Assembly: GCA_964615305.1 (NCBI GenBank)
Contig: CAZTNA010000003.1
Coordinates: 1-64,000 of the forward strand
Direction: 5' to 3'
Length of the DNA: 64,000 nt
Source: Bog-950 sp964615305
GTDB taxonomy: Bacteria; Bacteroidota; Bacteroidia; Chitinophagales; LD1
Shown: piece after piece, positions 43,601 to 52,348 of the stretch
Position numbering within the stretch: position 1 is the stretch's first letter
Layout: every line of letters begins with the position of its first letter
Translations under genes and position numbers: made by a program
The notes under the pieces: model-generated
Told to the model about the DNA's origin: nothing
The model's input: only the letters and a program-made list of their open reading frames with translations
Databases searched by the model: none

Positions 43601-45120
43601 AGCAGGTTGTCATCCACCACGCTCAGTGAAAAACTACCGGGCACGGGCAATCCGTTATTATCTGTTACACGAATATTCATAGTAACCTTTTCACGCGGCT
43701 GATACTGTTCTTTGCCGGTTGTTACAGAAATATTTAGTTGCTTATCTTTGCCCACAAACACCAAGCGTTCGGCACGTGCAATTCCTTTGCTATCGAACAG
43801 TGTAACTTGCGAAACACCTATCGGGAAGTTTTCTGCGTTTATTGTAATTATGTTGGCGCCCTTTGCCGCTTTGAATGATTTAGCAAAGTAGATTTTTCCT
43901 CTGGTTTGAGCCAGCATAGACATTTCTTCGCTTTGCCAATTATTAACTATACAATGAATGTTGTTATGCTGGGTTTCCATGCGCAAGGTATAACCTGCAC
44001 GCAATACATCAGGAAGATTAAACTCATCTAAAATTCCTTCGGGCTTTGTAATGCGCGCCTTGTATGTTTCGTTTTGTTTAGGTACAAAATCAAACGATCC
44101 CATGCCGAAATGATAGCTCGAAAACTTTGTAACAAACGCCCCTTTCGAATCCACAATTATCCCTTCAACATCTGCCGCTTTGTTGAATTCGTTCACGGCA
44201 CGAAACGCCACGCGCGAATTGGTGTTGGCAACCATATCACCACCTTCAGGGAAAAACTCCAGAGCAATTTTGTTGAGCACAATCGGCACGCTGCGCGAAA
44301 TACTTTCGGTGCTTCCCTCAAAATCAATCATGGCGTTTACAATTCCATCTGTTGAGTTCAGGTTTTGCGGTAATTGAAATTTGAGATTTACTTTTCCGCT
44401 GGCGTCTGTTGTTACTGAATTCTCAGAAAGCGATTTACCTTCTAACTGCGCAGTGAATTTCACTTTAGTGTTTGCGAGGGGTTTGTTTTCGTTGGTGTTC
44501 AACTCCAATTTCGCTACCACTTCATCGCCTTTGCCATAAGCTTTCTTTTCGAAATCGAGTTTCATTTTCAGGCGGGGCATTACCACACTTTGCACAGTAA
44601 TTTCTTTTTCAAACAGAAAGGCGCTGTCTTCATTTTTCTGCCATTCGGTGTATGCCTTTATTTTATAGATACCACCGGGATGTCCGCTTAAATTAAAATC
44701 GCATTGAGCGCTTCCGTTCTTCGCAACTATCTTGTAGTGCTTTTCGGTGGATCCTCTGGGGGTAATAAATTCTATATGAATAATGTCAGAGTTGCTGGAT
44801 GGCTTTAATGTTTTCTCATCGCGCACGTAAGCAGAAAACCATATAGTTTCTCCCGGCATGTAAAATGTCTTATCCGTTTGTATGTACACCCGCTCGTTTT
44901 CTGCTTTGGTATAAAATGTTTTGAATTTTTCTTTCAGCGATTTCACTAAATCATTTTCAAATGTTTCTATATCGAGATGGGCAATGCCTGCAACCACAGC
45001 CGACACCGACAACATAATTAATATGCATGCTGCTATGAGTTGTACAATTTTTTTCACTTGAGCAATTTCGCTGTTTTGGGCTATAGGTTTTCTTTGTTTG
45101 GTTGGCTTCGGGTATTTCAT
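40675..45120 (-). CDS. Alpha-2-macroglobulin-family protein with thioester motif
   Basis: 1481 residues from the ATG at 45120 (MKYPKPTKQRKPIAQ); the longer frame would overlap the ABC ATPase gene. A membrane segment at about 26-46 (IVQLIAACILIMLSVSAVVAG) is an uncleaved signal or anchor. MG domains follow (MG1/MG2: YIQTDKTFYMPGETIWFSAYVRD). A carboxypeptidase-regulatory-like domain is set in the middle (about 580-650, FSGIVYNGYTYKPLQGAQI). The A2M core ends with the thioester motif PYGCFEQTSS (Cys1010), with Phe where eukaryotic forms have Gly (CGEQ); bacterial proteins commonly have CLEQ. The protein traps proteases at the cell envelope. An IR and recX lie downstream. Confidence 0.9.
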   Translation of the reverse strand: MKYPKPTKQRKPIAQNSEIAQVKKIVQLIAACILIMLSVSAVVAGIAHLDIETFENDLVKSLKEKFKTFYTKAENERVYIQTDKTFYMPGETIWFSAYVRDEKTLKPSSNSDIIHIEFITPRGSTEKHYKIVAKNGSAQCDFNLSGHPGGIYKIKAYTEWQKNEDSAFLFEKEITVQSVVMPRLKMKLDFEKKAYGKGDEVVAKLELNTNENKPLANTKVKFTAQLEGKSLSENSVTTDASGKVNLKFQLPQNLNSTDGIVNAMIDFEGSTESISRSVPIVLNKIALEFFPEGGDMVANTNSRVAFRAVNEFNKAADVEGIIVDSKGAFVTKFSSYHFGMGSFDFVPKQNETYKARITKPEGILDEFNLPDVLRAGYTLRMETQHNNIHCIVNNWQSEEMSMLAQTRGKIYFAKSFKAAKGANIITINAENFPIGVSQVTLFDSKGIARAERLVFVGKDKQLNISVTTGKEQYQPREKVTMNIRVTDNNGLPVPGSFSLSVVDDNLLSFADDKQGNILSKILLEPELKEKVEEPNFYFNKKEAKADRALDLLMMTSGWRKYSWQQINDEEFPQIMHAAEKAEFSGIVYNGYTYKPLQGAQIKMTGTTKSTITDKDGKFTFSRFDITSTNKIQITADGYSPQTQVIYNYGNSYSYYLYDQSRVMQYRAAPMAVGRGGAEKRIEMVMENEGDIDFAAEDVQRVFAIATKKNKVEQQVQAAVPVADWMNVPKDLTEDPKDNNPITVIDEHKLEKTKVVDLRFTELENFDKNSQQQNAVVFYRAKEFPKKNHPTADTTRNDFASTVFWSGNVVTDQGGRAKVEFVTNDLVSSFKTTVEGFGVDGSIGRTETNFSTNLPFGLDAKIPTELVVGDKLMIPVFMKNNTSSDVSGHMFIAAPKQLSIISKHSDVMIAAQQSKLIFIEAIAANQIGEGQIEIRFNSSKFNDAIVKNISVVAKGFPANISLSGQDLEKEFFINPTKVVEGSMKVDFHAYPNIMTELMSGVESILREPYGCFEQTSSSTYPNIMALQYLKTMKIDDPKIQARATKLLEDGYKKLVAFETKENGYEWFGAAPAHEALTAYGLMEFVDMKSVYAGVDDKMIERTAKLLMEKRDGDGGFKKNPRALDSFGGADADITNAYIVYALSEAGYRDIAKELNAVEKEARRNNDPYLMALCANALLNVGEHERGEKMVAQLISARNEAGFWTGKKHSITRSAGASLKTETTALILLAMLKTTQPDVTSVTSAVKFLVGARSGYGGFGSTQATVLSLKSLTKYAEFAKKTDEDGTIEILINNKMVAEKSYTKGERNNIVIEGLEKFVQQGNQKVEVRFKDCKQALPYAMNVSYHTTIPESSKLCVVEIETKLSARQVKVGETLRLSTTIKNKTSEGQPMTMAIIGIPAGFGAQPWQLREMMEKGTIDFYEIVGNNIACYYRDLAPNEQKQINLDLKAEIPGEFAAPASSAYLYYTNENKVWVGLDKVLINQ

Positions 45121-45220
45121 GGCTTGTATTTTTTGTTGCCCTAGATAGATGCGCGATTGCCGAAATTTCCATAAAACAATTTTCGGCACACCATCATAAA
45201 TCATACTTTCGCCCCTCTCG

Positions 45221-45964
45221 ATGAGTGCTTCTGCCATAAAAATTAACGACCTGAATTTTTCTTACTCCCACTATTCGGGTGTTGTGTTCAGCAATTTTCA
45301 ATTCAGCATATTGCCGGGCGAGCGCTTTGGTCTGCTAGGCCCCAACGGTGCAGGTAAAACCACGTTAATAAATCTAATGACGGGTGTGCTACAACCCAAA
45401 AGTGGCAGCATTCACCTTTTTGGAAAAAATATAAAGTCAGGAAACGAGGTAAAAAGATGTTTCGGTTTTGTGCCGCAGCACCATTCGTTTTATCCCGAGT
45501 TAAGTCCTGCAGAAAACTTAGAATTTTTTGGAGCGTGGGCGGGGTTGAAGAGTGCAGAAATAAAAGAACGCACAAAAGAATTGCTCTCTGTTTTAGGATT
45601 AAGCCATGTGGCCGATAAACCGGTTTCTAAGTTTTCGGGAGGAATGAAGAACAGAGTAAACCTGGCGATTGGAGTTATTCATCGTCCGCAGATTTTGTTT
45701 TTAGATGAACCAACTACCGGAGTAGATGTGCAAAGCCGACACGCTATTATTGACTATCTGAAAAAACTGAACAGCGAAGGCACAACATTGGTTTATACAT
45801 CACACCATTTAACCGAAGCCGAATCTCTTTGCACCAGGGTAGCACTAATAGATGAAGGAAAAATTATTGCACAAAATGAACTGAAAGTTTTGTTGCATGA
45901 ACATAAACAGACAGGTTTAGAAGGCTTATTTATAACCCTAACAGGCAGAAGCTATCGCGATTAG
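45221..45964 (+). CDS. ABC exporter ATP-binding subunit
   Basis: 247 residues. Walker A is GPNGAGKTT near residue 40, the signature is SKFSGGMKNRVNLA, Walker B is ILFLDEPTTGVD, and the switch His follows in YTSHHLTEAE. The sequence falls in the ABC-2 exporter class (DrrA/CcmA-like, with GFVPQHHSFYPELSPAENL). It powers the permease encoded 2 bp downstream. The cargo is unknown. Its start is 100 bp from the divergent macroglobulin gene. Confidence 0.92.
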   Translation: MSASAIKINDLNFSYSHYSGVVFSNFQFSILPGERFGLLGPNGAGKTTLINLMTGVLQPKSGSIHLFGKNIKSGNEVKRCFGFVPQHHSFYPELSPAENLEFFGAWAGLKSAEIKERTKELLSVLGLSHVADKPVSKFSGGMKNRVNLAIGVIHRPQILFLDEPTTGVDVQSRHAIIDYLKKLNSEGTTLVYTSHHLTEAESLCTRVALIDEGKIIAQNELKVLLHEHKQTGLEGLFITLTGRSYRD

Positions 45965-45966
45965 GC

Positions 45967-47256
45967 ATGTTTAAACTTTACACAGCTACCATCAAAGAAC
46001 TTCGAATTATGCTGCGCGATAAAGCTGCGCTGGTAGTAATGTTTGCAATGCCCGTGCTACTTGTAATTGTGATTACAGCCATACAGGACAGCAGTTTGAA
46101 AATGATTAACGACAACACCGTGCCCATGTTGTTGTGCAACCGTGACGGTGGCGAAAGCAGTGTACAGTTTGCCGAAGCCATTAAGAAGATTGGTATGTTC
46201 GATTTGCGCAGTGTTGATTCTCTGCTTACCGACAAACAACTTACCGACAGCATGCATGCCAGCGATGCGCTGATTGCTGTGGTAGTGCCGCAGGGTTTTT
46301 CATCGGCATTGAAATCTAAATCGCAGAAAATTACAGGCAAGGCGTTAACTGAATTTGGTATGGCGGTGAATGCGCCAACTGATTCTTCTAACAAAATAAG
46401 TGCAACCCCGCCCATCAACATGTTTTACAACCCGGTGTTGCAGGAGTCATTCCGGTTGTCGGTGAATGGCGCGCTGAAAAGCGCGCAACAGTTTACAGAA
46501 AACCGCGCGGTGTTGCAGGCATTGTATGCAGCATTAAGCGACAAGAAACTTCCTGATTCATTAGAGCAGCAAATTACCGGAAGCCAAACTATTATCCATC
46601 AAATTCCTACAGCAAAAGACGGCAGCCGGAAAATTCCGAATGCTACACAACACAACGTGCCGGCATGGACCATCTTTGCTATGTTCTTTATAGTGGTTTC
46701 GCTCAGCACCAGTGTGGTGAAAGAAAAGCTGAGCGGAAGTTTTATCCGTTTGAAAACACTGCCTACTCCGTTTGTTTTGAATCTTGTTGCTAAACAAATT
46801 ACCTATCTGCTAGTAACACTTGCTCAGGTGTTTGTCATTTTCTCGTTAGGAATTTTTCTGTTTCCTTATATCGGCTTGCCAAAACTTGTTTTACCTGACA
46901 GCAAATTTTATCTGCTGCTGGTTTCTGCTGTTTGCGGTATTTGCGCGGTGAGTTATGGAATTTTAATTGGAGTTTACGCAAAAAGCATGGAACAATCCAT
47001 TGGCTTTGGCGCTGTAAGCGTAGTAATTTTAGCTGCTATTGGCGGTATTGTAGTGCCCAGCTTTGCCATGCCCGAGTCGCTGCATTTGCTCATGAAAATT
47101 TCTCCGCTGCACTGGTGCATGGAAGCATACAATGCTTTGTTTCTTGAAAGCGGCTTGCTGCAAAACAGTTGGGCAACTCTCCTGCCTATCCTGGTTGTAA
47201 CTGCACTGATGTATGCTACTGCATTGATTGGCTTGCGCAGACAAAACTTGATGTAG
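45967..47256 (+). CDS. ABC-2 type exporter permease
   Basis: 429 residues. One N-terminal helix (ALVVMFAMPVLLVIVITAI) is followed by a large extracytoplasmic domain (about 40-230) and five or six C-terminal helices including SLSTSVVKEKLSGSFIRLKTLP and GGIVVPSFAMPESLH. This is the architecture of NatB/YhaP-like exporters. It starts 2 bp after the ATPase gene. Together they could move a lipid, peptide or antibiotic out of the cell; nothing in the sequence picks one. Confidence 0.88.
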   Translation: MFKLYTATIKELRIMLRDKAALVVMFAMPVLLVIVITAIQDSSLKMINDNTVPMLLCNRDGGESSVQFAEAIKKIGMFDLRSVDSLLTDKQLTDSMHASDALIAVVVPQGFSSALKSKSQKITGKALTEFGMAVNAPTDSSNKISATPPINMFYNPVLQESFRLSVNGALKSAQQFTENRAVLQALYAALSDKKLPDSLEQQITGSQTIIHQIPTAKDGSRKIPNATQHNVPAWTIFAMFFIVVSLSTSVVKEKLSGSFIRLKTLPTPFVLNLVAKQITYLLVTLAQVFVIFSLGIFLFPYIGLPKLVLPDSKFYLLLVSAVCGICAVSYGILIGVYAKSMEQSIGFGAVSVVILAAIGGIVVPSFAMPESLHLLMKISPLHWCMEAYNALFLESGLLQNSWATLLPILVVTALMYATALIGLRRQNLM

Positions 47257-47317
47257 GGGTTTTGTTCTGGCACAATATTCGAACTACCTGTTCGTATAAC
47301 TAAAAAAACGAAGAACC

Positions 47318-47770
47318 ATGTTACTTGACATTGCCGGTTACGGACTTTTTGACAACAGTTCTATTGATTGGTCTGCTATTGGAAAAGTGTTGACCATAGG
47401 GCTTGGAATTATTGTTGGCGCAATTGCTTTGGCTGTGTTTACAGCATTTGCATTGCTGGGCATTGTGGCCGTTTCTATAAGAAGAGGAATGGTGAATCGT
47501 TCTGTTCCGAAAACGATTGGGGCGTTTTTCCGCTTAACGGGAATACTGTCCGGAATTGTTTTGAGTGTAGTGCTGATTCCGTTTGCGCTGTTGTTGAAAC
47601 TAAAAGCAATTACTCTTTTGGTTGTTTGTGCGCTCACCATTCTGTTCTGCTTTTTTACAGGAAGATTTATCAGCAAAATGATTGGCTGGCGAATGCAGAA
47701 GTACGGTTTTTATCTCCGCACAATTGATATTTTGCGCAATAAAATTGTGCGCATTGTCTACTCCATCTAA
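47318..47770 (+). CDS. Small membrane protein of unknown function
   Basis: 150 residues with four probable helices (VLTIGLGIIVGAIALAVFTAF, FALLGIVAVSI, LTGILSGIVLSVVLIPFALL, ITLLVVCALTILFCFFTG) and a positive C-terminus (ISKMIGWRMQKYGFYLRT). No family comes to mind. It starts 62 bp after the permease and its end overlaps the likely start of tag by 17 nt. Confidence 0.6.
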   Translation: MLLDIAGYGLFDNSSIDWSAIGKVLTIGLGIIVGAIALAVFTAFALLGIVAVSIRRGMVNRSVPKTIGAFFRLTGILSGIVLSVVLIPFALLLKLKAITLLVVCALTILFCFFTGRFISKMIGWRMQKYGFYLRTIDILRNKIVRIVYSI

Positions 47771-48407
47771 AAAGAAGAAAGCGTCAGCTGCTTCACCCAA
47801 ACCTGAAAAATACACTCCCCCCCAAGACGGCAAAACACGCTGCGGATGGTGCTTAGGCGATGCTATCTATGTAGATTACCATGACAAAGAATGGGGCACC
47901 CCTGTGCATGACGACAAATTGCTGTTCGAGTTTTTGGTACTCGAAAGTTTTCAGGCGGGGCTAAGCTGGCTTACTATTTTAAAGAAGCGCGAAAACTTCC
48001 GCAAAGCGTTTTCAAACTTCGATGTAAAGAGGGTGGTGAAGTATGACGAGAAAAAATACGAAGCGCTGATGCAGGATGCGGGTATTATACGCAATCAATT
48101 AAAAATTCGTGCGGCAATAAACAACGCGCAACGTTTTATAGAAATTCAAAAAGAGTTTGGCTCGTTCGATAAATACGTTTGGAGTTTTGTTGGCGGCAAA
48201 CCCAAAATAAATTCGCTGAAAACCCTTCGCAATATTCAACCGCGCACCGAAATTTCAGACGCCATGAGTAAGGACATGGGCAAGCGCGGTTTTAAGTTTC
48301 GCGGCTCCACCATTTGCTATGCATTTATGCAAGCAGTAGGAATGGTTGATGACCATTTAGATGAGTGTTGGCGGAAAAGCAAACAAGGTAAAAAACGGAT
48401 ATCATAA
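47754..48407 (+). CDS. tag: DNA-3-methyladenine glycosylase I
   Basis: 217 residues from a TTG at 47754, giving STPSKKKKASAASPKPEKY before the conserved core; no ATG lies close upstream in frame, so the start is uncertain. The enzyme removes 3-methyladenine from DNA. Core motifs are TRCGWCLGDAIYVDYHDKEWG (zinc-binding Cys and His) and, near the end, YAFMQAVGMVDDHLDEC with the second His and Cys of the zinc site. The middle has ESFQAGLSWLTILKKR. It overlaps the small membrane-protein gene by 17 nt. Confidence 0.88.
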   Translation: MSTPSKKKKASAASPKPEKYTPPQDGKTRCGWCLGDAIYVDYHDKEWGTPVHDDKLLFEFLVLESFQAGLSWLTILKKRENFRKAFSNFDVKRVVKYDEKKYEALMQDAGIIRNQLKIRAAINNAQRFIEIQKEFGSFDKYVWSFVGGKPKINSLKTLRNIQPRTEISDAMSKDMGKRGFKFRGSTICYAFMQAVGMVDDHLDECWRKSKQGKKRIS

Positions 48408-48482
48408 GGGACAAGTGACCTAACTTTTGTTATTCCGTTGTTTTGTGGTCAGCCGCGTTAGCATTATCAAGTGCCGGTGCAT

Positions 48483-49772
48483 TTACCCCACCCAGTTTTG
48501 TTTTAAATACAGTTCAAAAAAATGGAGCTGAAGTGCTGCTTGCAATAAATATATGAGGAGAAAAAAAACAGGTTGCCGGTATTTTTTCAAAAGATAATAG
48601 GCAATAAAGCACAAAACAATAGCCACGGCATCGAGTCTTGCTGGTAAAATCTGCAATTCATTATATGGGTTGCCGAAATAACCGGTAAGTCCAACGCCTA
48701 CTACAGCTGCACCGGCAAACAGCGCCAGCCCCGCATAACTGAATGTTTGGTGGCGTAGGTGGTATATCACTATTATCAGAAAAAATGCCGTGCCAAAAAT
48801 ATATCTGTTTAAACTGTTAATGTACGTGCCTCGTTCTCCTTGTACGCCAAACAGCAGCGAAACAATGGTAACAAAACATAAATACGAAAGAGCAAACACA
48901 TAATCAGCATTAAGTTTAGTGGTGGTGGTGCTTTTCTTTTTCAGCAAAAAGCCCAACAACAAAAATCCCGACAACCCGCCCACAATCATGGCCGAAGAAT
49001 CAAAAAACAACACCCTGAAATTATCCCAAGTATCTATGGGCAACCTGGGCAGCTGAAATCTCTTATTCCACATTTCGTGTGCCTTGCCAAACACCATCCA
49101 CAAGCCCGTATCATACCATTGAATAACCACCACTAAAGCTACAGCAGTTACACAGGCCAGCAGCCAGCCGGCATACAATTTTATTATCTGTGTTTTACTT
49201 TTTGTGTTGTTAAACAATTGCAATACGGCCACGGCAGTTACAGCGGGAATAAACACCACGGCAGCCGACCGCGACAGCGATGCCAAAAACAACCCGGCTA
49301 TGATCATCCATTGGTTGTTCCGCTTATAACCAGTTATAAGCACCACCGAGGTAAACAAAAAAACCGATTCGGAAAATGGCAACCAGCAGTAAAACAAACC
49401 GGCACTTGAGCAGGTAATAAGAGTTTCGGTTTTGCTAAGCTTATACTCCTTTACCAACCACAGCAACGAAACAAGCAATAACAGTAAATTGAAAATTGTA
49501 ATACCCCATTCGTTTACACCCAGCCAGCGCCATATAAACGGAAACAACGGAAAAAATGCTACACTGCTCTGCTGAGAGTCGTCAAAATAATAGCCGTGCA
49601 GATTGATGTTACGGTACCAACTGGGGTCGTACGGGGCAAGTTGTATGGTTTCCCAGTTAAAAACAAATATACCCAACAAACTGCCGACTGCACCCATTAA
49701 AAACAAAAAACCAAAGTGTGCGGCTACTAACCAATAGGGTGAAATTTTTTGTGTGTTTCGCGATAAAAACAT
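48483..49772 (-). CDS. PIG-V-like membrane mannosyltransferase
   Basis: 429 residues with about ten membrane helices. The first long loop has APYDPSWYRNINLHGYYF and VAFFPLFPFIWRWLG, the layout of the PIG-V/GPI-mannosyltransferase-2 group of GT-C enzymes, in which an Asp in that loop is catalytic. Bacterial members likely use a polyprenyl-linked sugar as donor on the outer face of the inner membrane. The acceptor is unknown. It is convergent with tag (75 bp) and divergent from hppA. Confidence 0.72.
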   Translation of the reverse strand: MFLSRNTQKISPYWLVAAHFGFLFLMGAVGSLLGIFVFNWETIQLAPYDPSWYRNINLHGYYFDDSQQSSVAFFPLFPFIWRWLGVNEWGITIFNLLLLLVSLLWLVKEYKLSKTETLITCSSAGLFYCWLPFSESVFLFTSVVLITGYKRNNQWMIIAGLFLASLSRSAAVVFIPAVTAVAVLQLFNNTKSKTQIIKLYAGWLLACVTAVALVVVIQWYDTGLWMVFGKAHEMWNKRFQLPRLPIDTWDNFRVLFFDSSAMIVGGLSGFLLLGFLLKKKSTTTTKLNADYVFALSYLCFVTIVSLLFGVQGERGTYINSLNRYIFGTAFFLIIVIYHLRHQTFSYAGLALFAGAAVVGVGLTGYFGNPYNELQILPARLDAVAIVLCFIAYYLLKKYRQPVFFLLIYLLQAALQLHFFELYLKQNWVG

Positions 49773-49870
49773 AGCGGGGCGAAGGTGAAAAATTTACTGA
49801 GCCATCATGATGTATATTTATGGCGTGTTGTTATGGGGCGGACGCATAAAGAAGCTTGTTGTTTAATTCA

Positions 49871-49900
49871 TTGCTCAAATGCCCTCGGTTTCTATATTTG
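49871..49900 (+). promoter_or_regulatory. Bacteroidota-type promoter of hppA
   Basis: TTG at 49871-49873, then 19 bp, then TATATTTG at 49893-49900, which matches the phylum's consensus TTG-N17-23-TAnnTTTG. The hppA start is 54 bp downstream. Confidence 0.65.
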
Positions 49901-49953
49901 CCGACCTTTTTTAACAAGGTATTTAATCATCATTCATCTATAATCAACAATTC

Positions 49954-52167
49954 ATGGAAAATCTCATTTACATTTTACCCTTGTTTGGCTTAATAGCCCT
50001 GGCATATATGGCATACCTTTCAAGCTGGGTAACCAAGCAAGATGCCGGTGACAGCAAAATGACCGGCATTGCCAATAGCATAGCCGAAGGCGCTATGGCA
50101 TTCTTAAAAGCGGAATACCGCATCCTGGCCATCTACGTGGTAATAGCCGGTGTGGGTCTGGGTATTCTTTCGCAGGTAGAAAAAGTAGCCGTTCACTCAC
50201 ACATATTGATTGTGGCTTCGTTTGTAACGGGCTGTGTGTTTTCTGCATTGGCTGGTTTTATTGGTATGCGCATTGCTACCAAAGCCAACGTGCGCACTAC
50301 ACAAGCTGCCAAAACTTCGCTGGCCAAAGCATTGAAAGTGTCTTTCGGGGGCGGAACCGTAATGGGCCTTGGTGTTGCCGGATTAGCGGTGCTTGGTTTA
50401 AGTGTATTGTTTGTGGCTTTTTACAGCATGTTTGTAACCGGTGGCGGATACGACTACCACCAAATGACTACAGTGTTGGAAGTGCTTACCGGATTTTCTT
50501 TCGGTGCTGAATCAATCGCATTGTTTGCCCGCGTAGGTGGTGGTATTTATACCAAAGCTGCTGACGTTGGTGCTGACTTAGTGGGTAAAGTAGAAGCGGG
50601 TATTCCTGAAGATGACCCTCGCAACCCGGCTACCATTGCCGATAACGTAGGCGATAACGTTGGTGACGTAGCCGGAATGGGTGCCGACCTTTTCGGTTCG
50701 TATGTAGCCACCGTATTGGCTTCTATGGTTCTTGGCAATTACCTAATAAAAGACAACCCAGGCCTTACCGATAGCTTCGGTGGCATTGGCGCTATCCTTC
50801 TTCCAATAACTATTGCCGGTATTGGTATTGTGGCTTCTATTGTAGGTAGCTGGTTAGTGAATGTAAAAGAAGGTGGTGAGGCAACTACCGACAAAGTGCA
50901 GAGCGCATTGAACATGGGCAACTGGAGTTCTATTCTCATTTCCTTGGTAGCTTCTTTCTTCCTTATCAATGCTATGCTTCCCGAAACCATTAACATGACA
51001 CTGAACGGTGTGGCTACTACCATTGCCCGCATCAATGTGTTTTATGCAGTGTGTGTGGGTATGACCGTAGGCGCTGTTATTTCTTTCATTACTGAATACT
51101 ACACCGGTTTAGGAAAAGGACCGGTTGTAGCTATCGTGCAGAAATCAGCAACAGGAGCCGCTACTAACATTATTGCAGGTTTAGGAACAGGTATGCTTTC
51201 AACAGCTTTCCCTGTTATTCTTTTTGCAGGTGCCATTTGGGCATCTTACTTCTTCGCAGGTTTTTACGGTGTAAGTATTGCTGCTGCCGCTATGATGGCA
51301 AACACCGCTATGCAGTTGGCCATTGATGCCTTCGGGCCAATTGCAGATAATGCCGGTGGTATTGCCGAAATGAGCGAGTTGCCAAAAGAAGTTCGTGAAA
51401 AAACTGACGTGTTAGATTCAGTAGGTAACACTACTGCTGCCATCGGAAAGGGGTTTGCTATTGCATCTGCCGCCCTAACTGCTCTTGCTTTGTTTGCTGC
51501 TTATGCGCAAATCACTAACCTGAACAACAACATCAACATTATGAACGCTAAAGTGTTGGCGGCTCTGTTTATTGGTGGAATGATTCCGGTGGTGTTCAGT
51601 GCGCTTGCCATGAACAGCGTTGGTAAGGCAGCTATGGATATGGTGAACGAAGTGCGCAGACAGTTCCGCGAAATTCCGGGAATACTGGAAGGCACCGGAA
51701 AGCCAGACTACGAAAAGTGCGTTCAGATTTCTACACAAGCCGCTTTACGCGAAATGTTAGCTCCGGGTGTTATCACTATTGTTACTCCAATTGCTGTTGG
51801 TTTAATTATGGGTGCCGAAGCATTAGGTGCTTACATGGCAGGTGTAACAGTAAGCGGTGTTCTTTGGGCTATTTTCCAGAACAATGCTGGAGGTGCTTGG
51901 GACAATGCCAAAAAATCTTTCGAGAAAGGAATTGAAATTGAAGTGAACGGAAAGAAAGAAGTGTTCTACAAAAAATCTGAACCACACAAGGCGGCCGTGG
52001 TAGGCGATACTGTGGGCGATCCTTTCAAAGATACTTCTGGCCCATCTATGAATATTCTTATCAAACTTTCATCGCTGGTGGGTTTAACTATAGCTCCGCT
52101 TATTGCCGTAAGCGATCACGAAACAACATCTTCTATCCTAGAAATAATTAAGCGTTTGTTTGTATAA
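49954..52167 (+). CDS. hppA: Membrane-bound ion-pumping pyrophosphatase (K+-dependent type)
   Basis: 737 residues with about 16 helices. It hydrolyses pyrophosphate and pumps H+ or Na+ across the inner membrane. Catalytic motifs include DVGADLVGKVEAGIPEDDPRNPA and NVGDNVGDVAGMGADLFGS, later AIDAFGPIADNAGGIAEM, and the C-terminal DTVGDPFKDTSGPSMNI. At the diagnostic site the sequence is GNTTAAIGKG, with Ala where K+-independent enzymes have Lys, so it should need K+. Whether it pumps H+ or Na+ is not decided by this. It has a likely promoter 54 bp upstream and a strong terminator right after. Confidence 0.95.
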   Translation: MENLIYILPLFGLIALAYMAYLSSWVTKQDAGDSKMTGIANSIAEGAMAFLKAEYRILAIYVVIAGVGLGILSQVEKVAVHSHILIVASFVTGCVFSALAGFIGMRIATKANVRTTQAAKTSLAKALKVSFGGGTVMGLGVAGLAVLGLSVLFVAFYSMFVTGGGYDYHQMTTVLEVLTGFSFGAESIALFARVGGGIYTKAADVGADLVGKVEAGIPEDDPRNPATIADNVGDNVGDVAGMGADLFGSYVATVLASMVLGNYLIKDNPGLTDSFGGIGAILLPITIAGIGIVASIVGSWLVNVKEGGEATTDKVQSALNMGNWSSILISLVASFFLINAMLPETINMTLNGVATTIARINVFYAVCVGMTVGAVISFITEYYTGLGKGPVVAIVQKSATGAATNIIAGLGTGMLSTAFPVILFAGAIWASYFFAGFYGVSIAAAAMMANTAMQLAIDAFGPIADNAGGIAEMSELPKEVREKTDVLDSVGNTTAAIGKGFAIASAALTALALFAAYAQITNLNNNINIMNAKVLAALFIGGMIPVVFSALAMNSVGKAAMDMVNEVRRQFREIPGILEGTGKPDYEKCVQISTQAALREMLAPGVITIVTPIAVGLIMGAEALGAYMAGVTVSGVLWAIFQNNAGGAWDNAKKSFEKGIEIEVNGKKEVFYKKSEPHKAAVVGDTVGDPFKDTSGPSMNILIKLSSLVGLTIAPLIAVSDHETTSSILEIIKRLFV

Positions 52168-52179
52168 GCAACAACAACT

Positions 52180-52225
52180 ATAAATGAAAACGCCCTTGCA
52201 TTACTGCAGGGGCGTTTTCATTTAT
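52180..52225 (+). terminator. Strong terminator after hppA
   Basis: Arms 52180-52195 and 52210-52225 pair perfectly (16 bp, GC-rich next to the loop, A/T-rich outward) and continue into TGCA/TGCA around TTAC. It lies 12 bp after the hppA stop codon. Confidence 0.88.
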
Positions 52226-52296
52226 AGAAACTACTCATATCCCAAAAACAGGTATAGAAAAGATGTGCTTTGGTTACACGCTTAACTATGTACAAC

Positions 52297-52328
52297 AAAA
52301 AGACCCTTCGTTTCCGAAAGGTCTTTTT
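52297..52328 (-). terminator. Terminator after infB
   Basis: AAAAAGACC and GGTCTTTTT arms (52297-52305, 52320-52328), extended by TTCG/CGAA across one mismatch. T-tracts serve both strands. It lies about 20 bp past the infB stop. Confidence 0.8.
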
Positions 52329-52348
52329 TACTTTTTGTGTGAGTTTGC

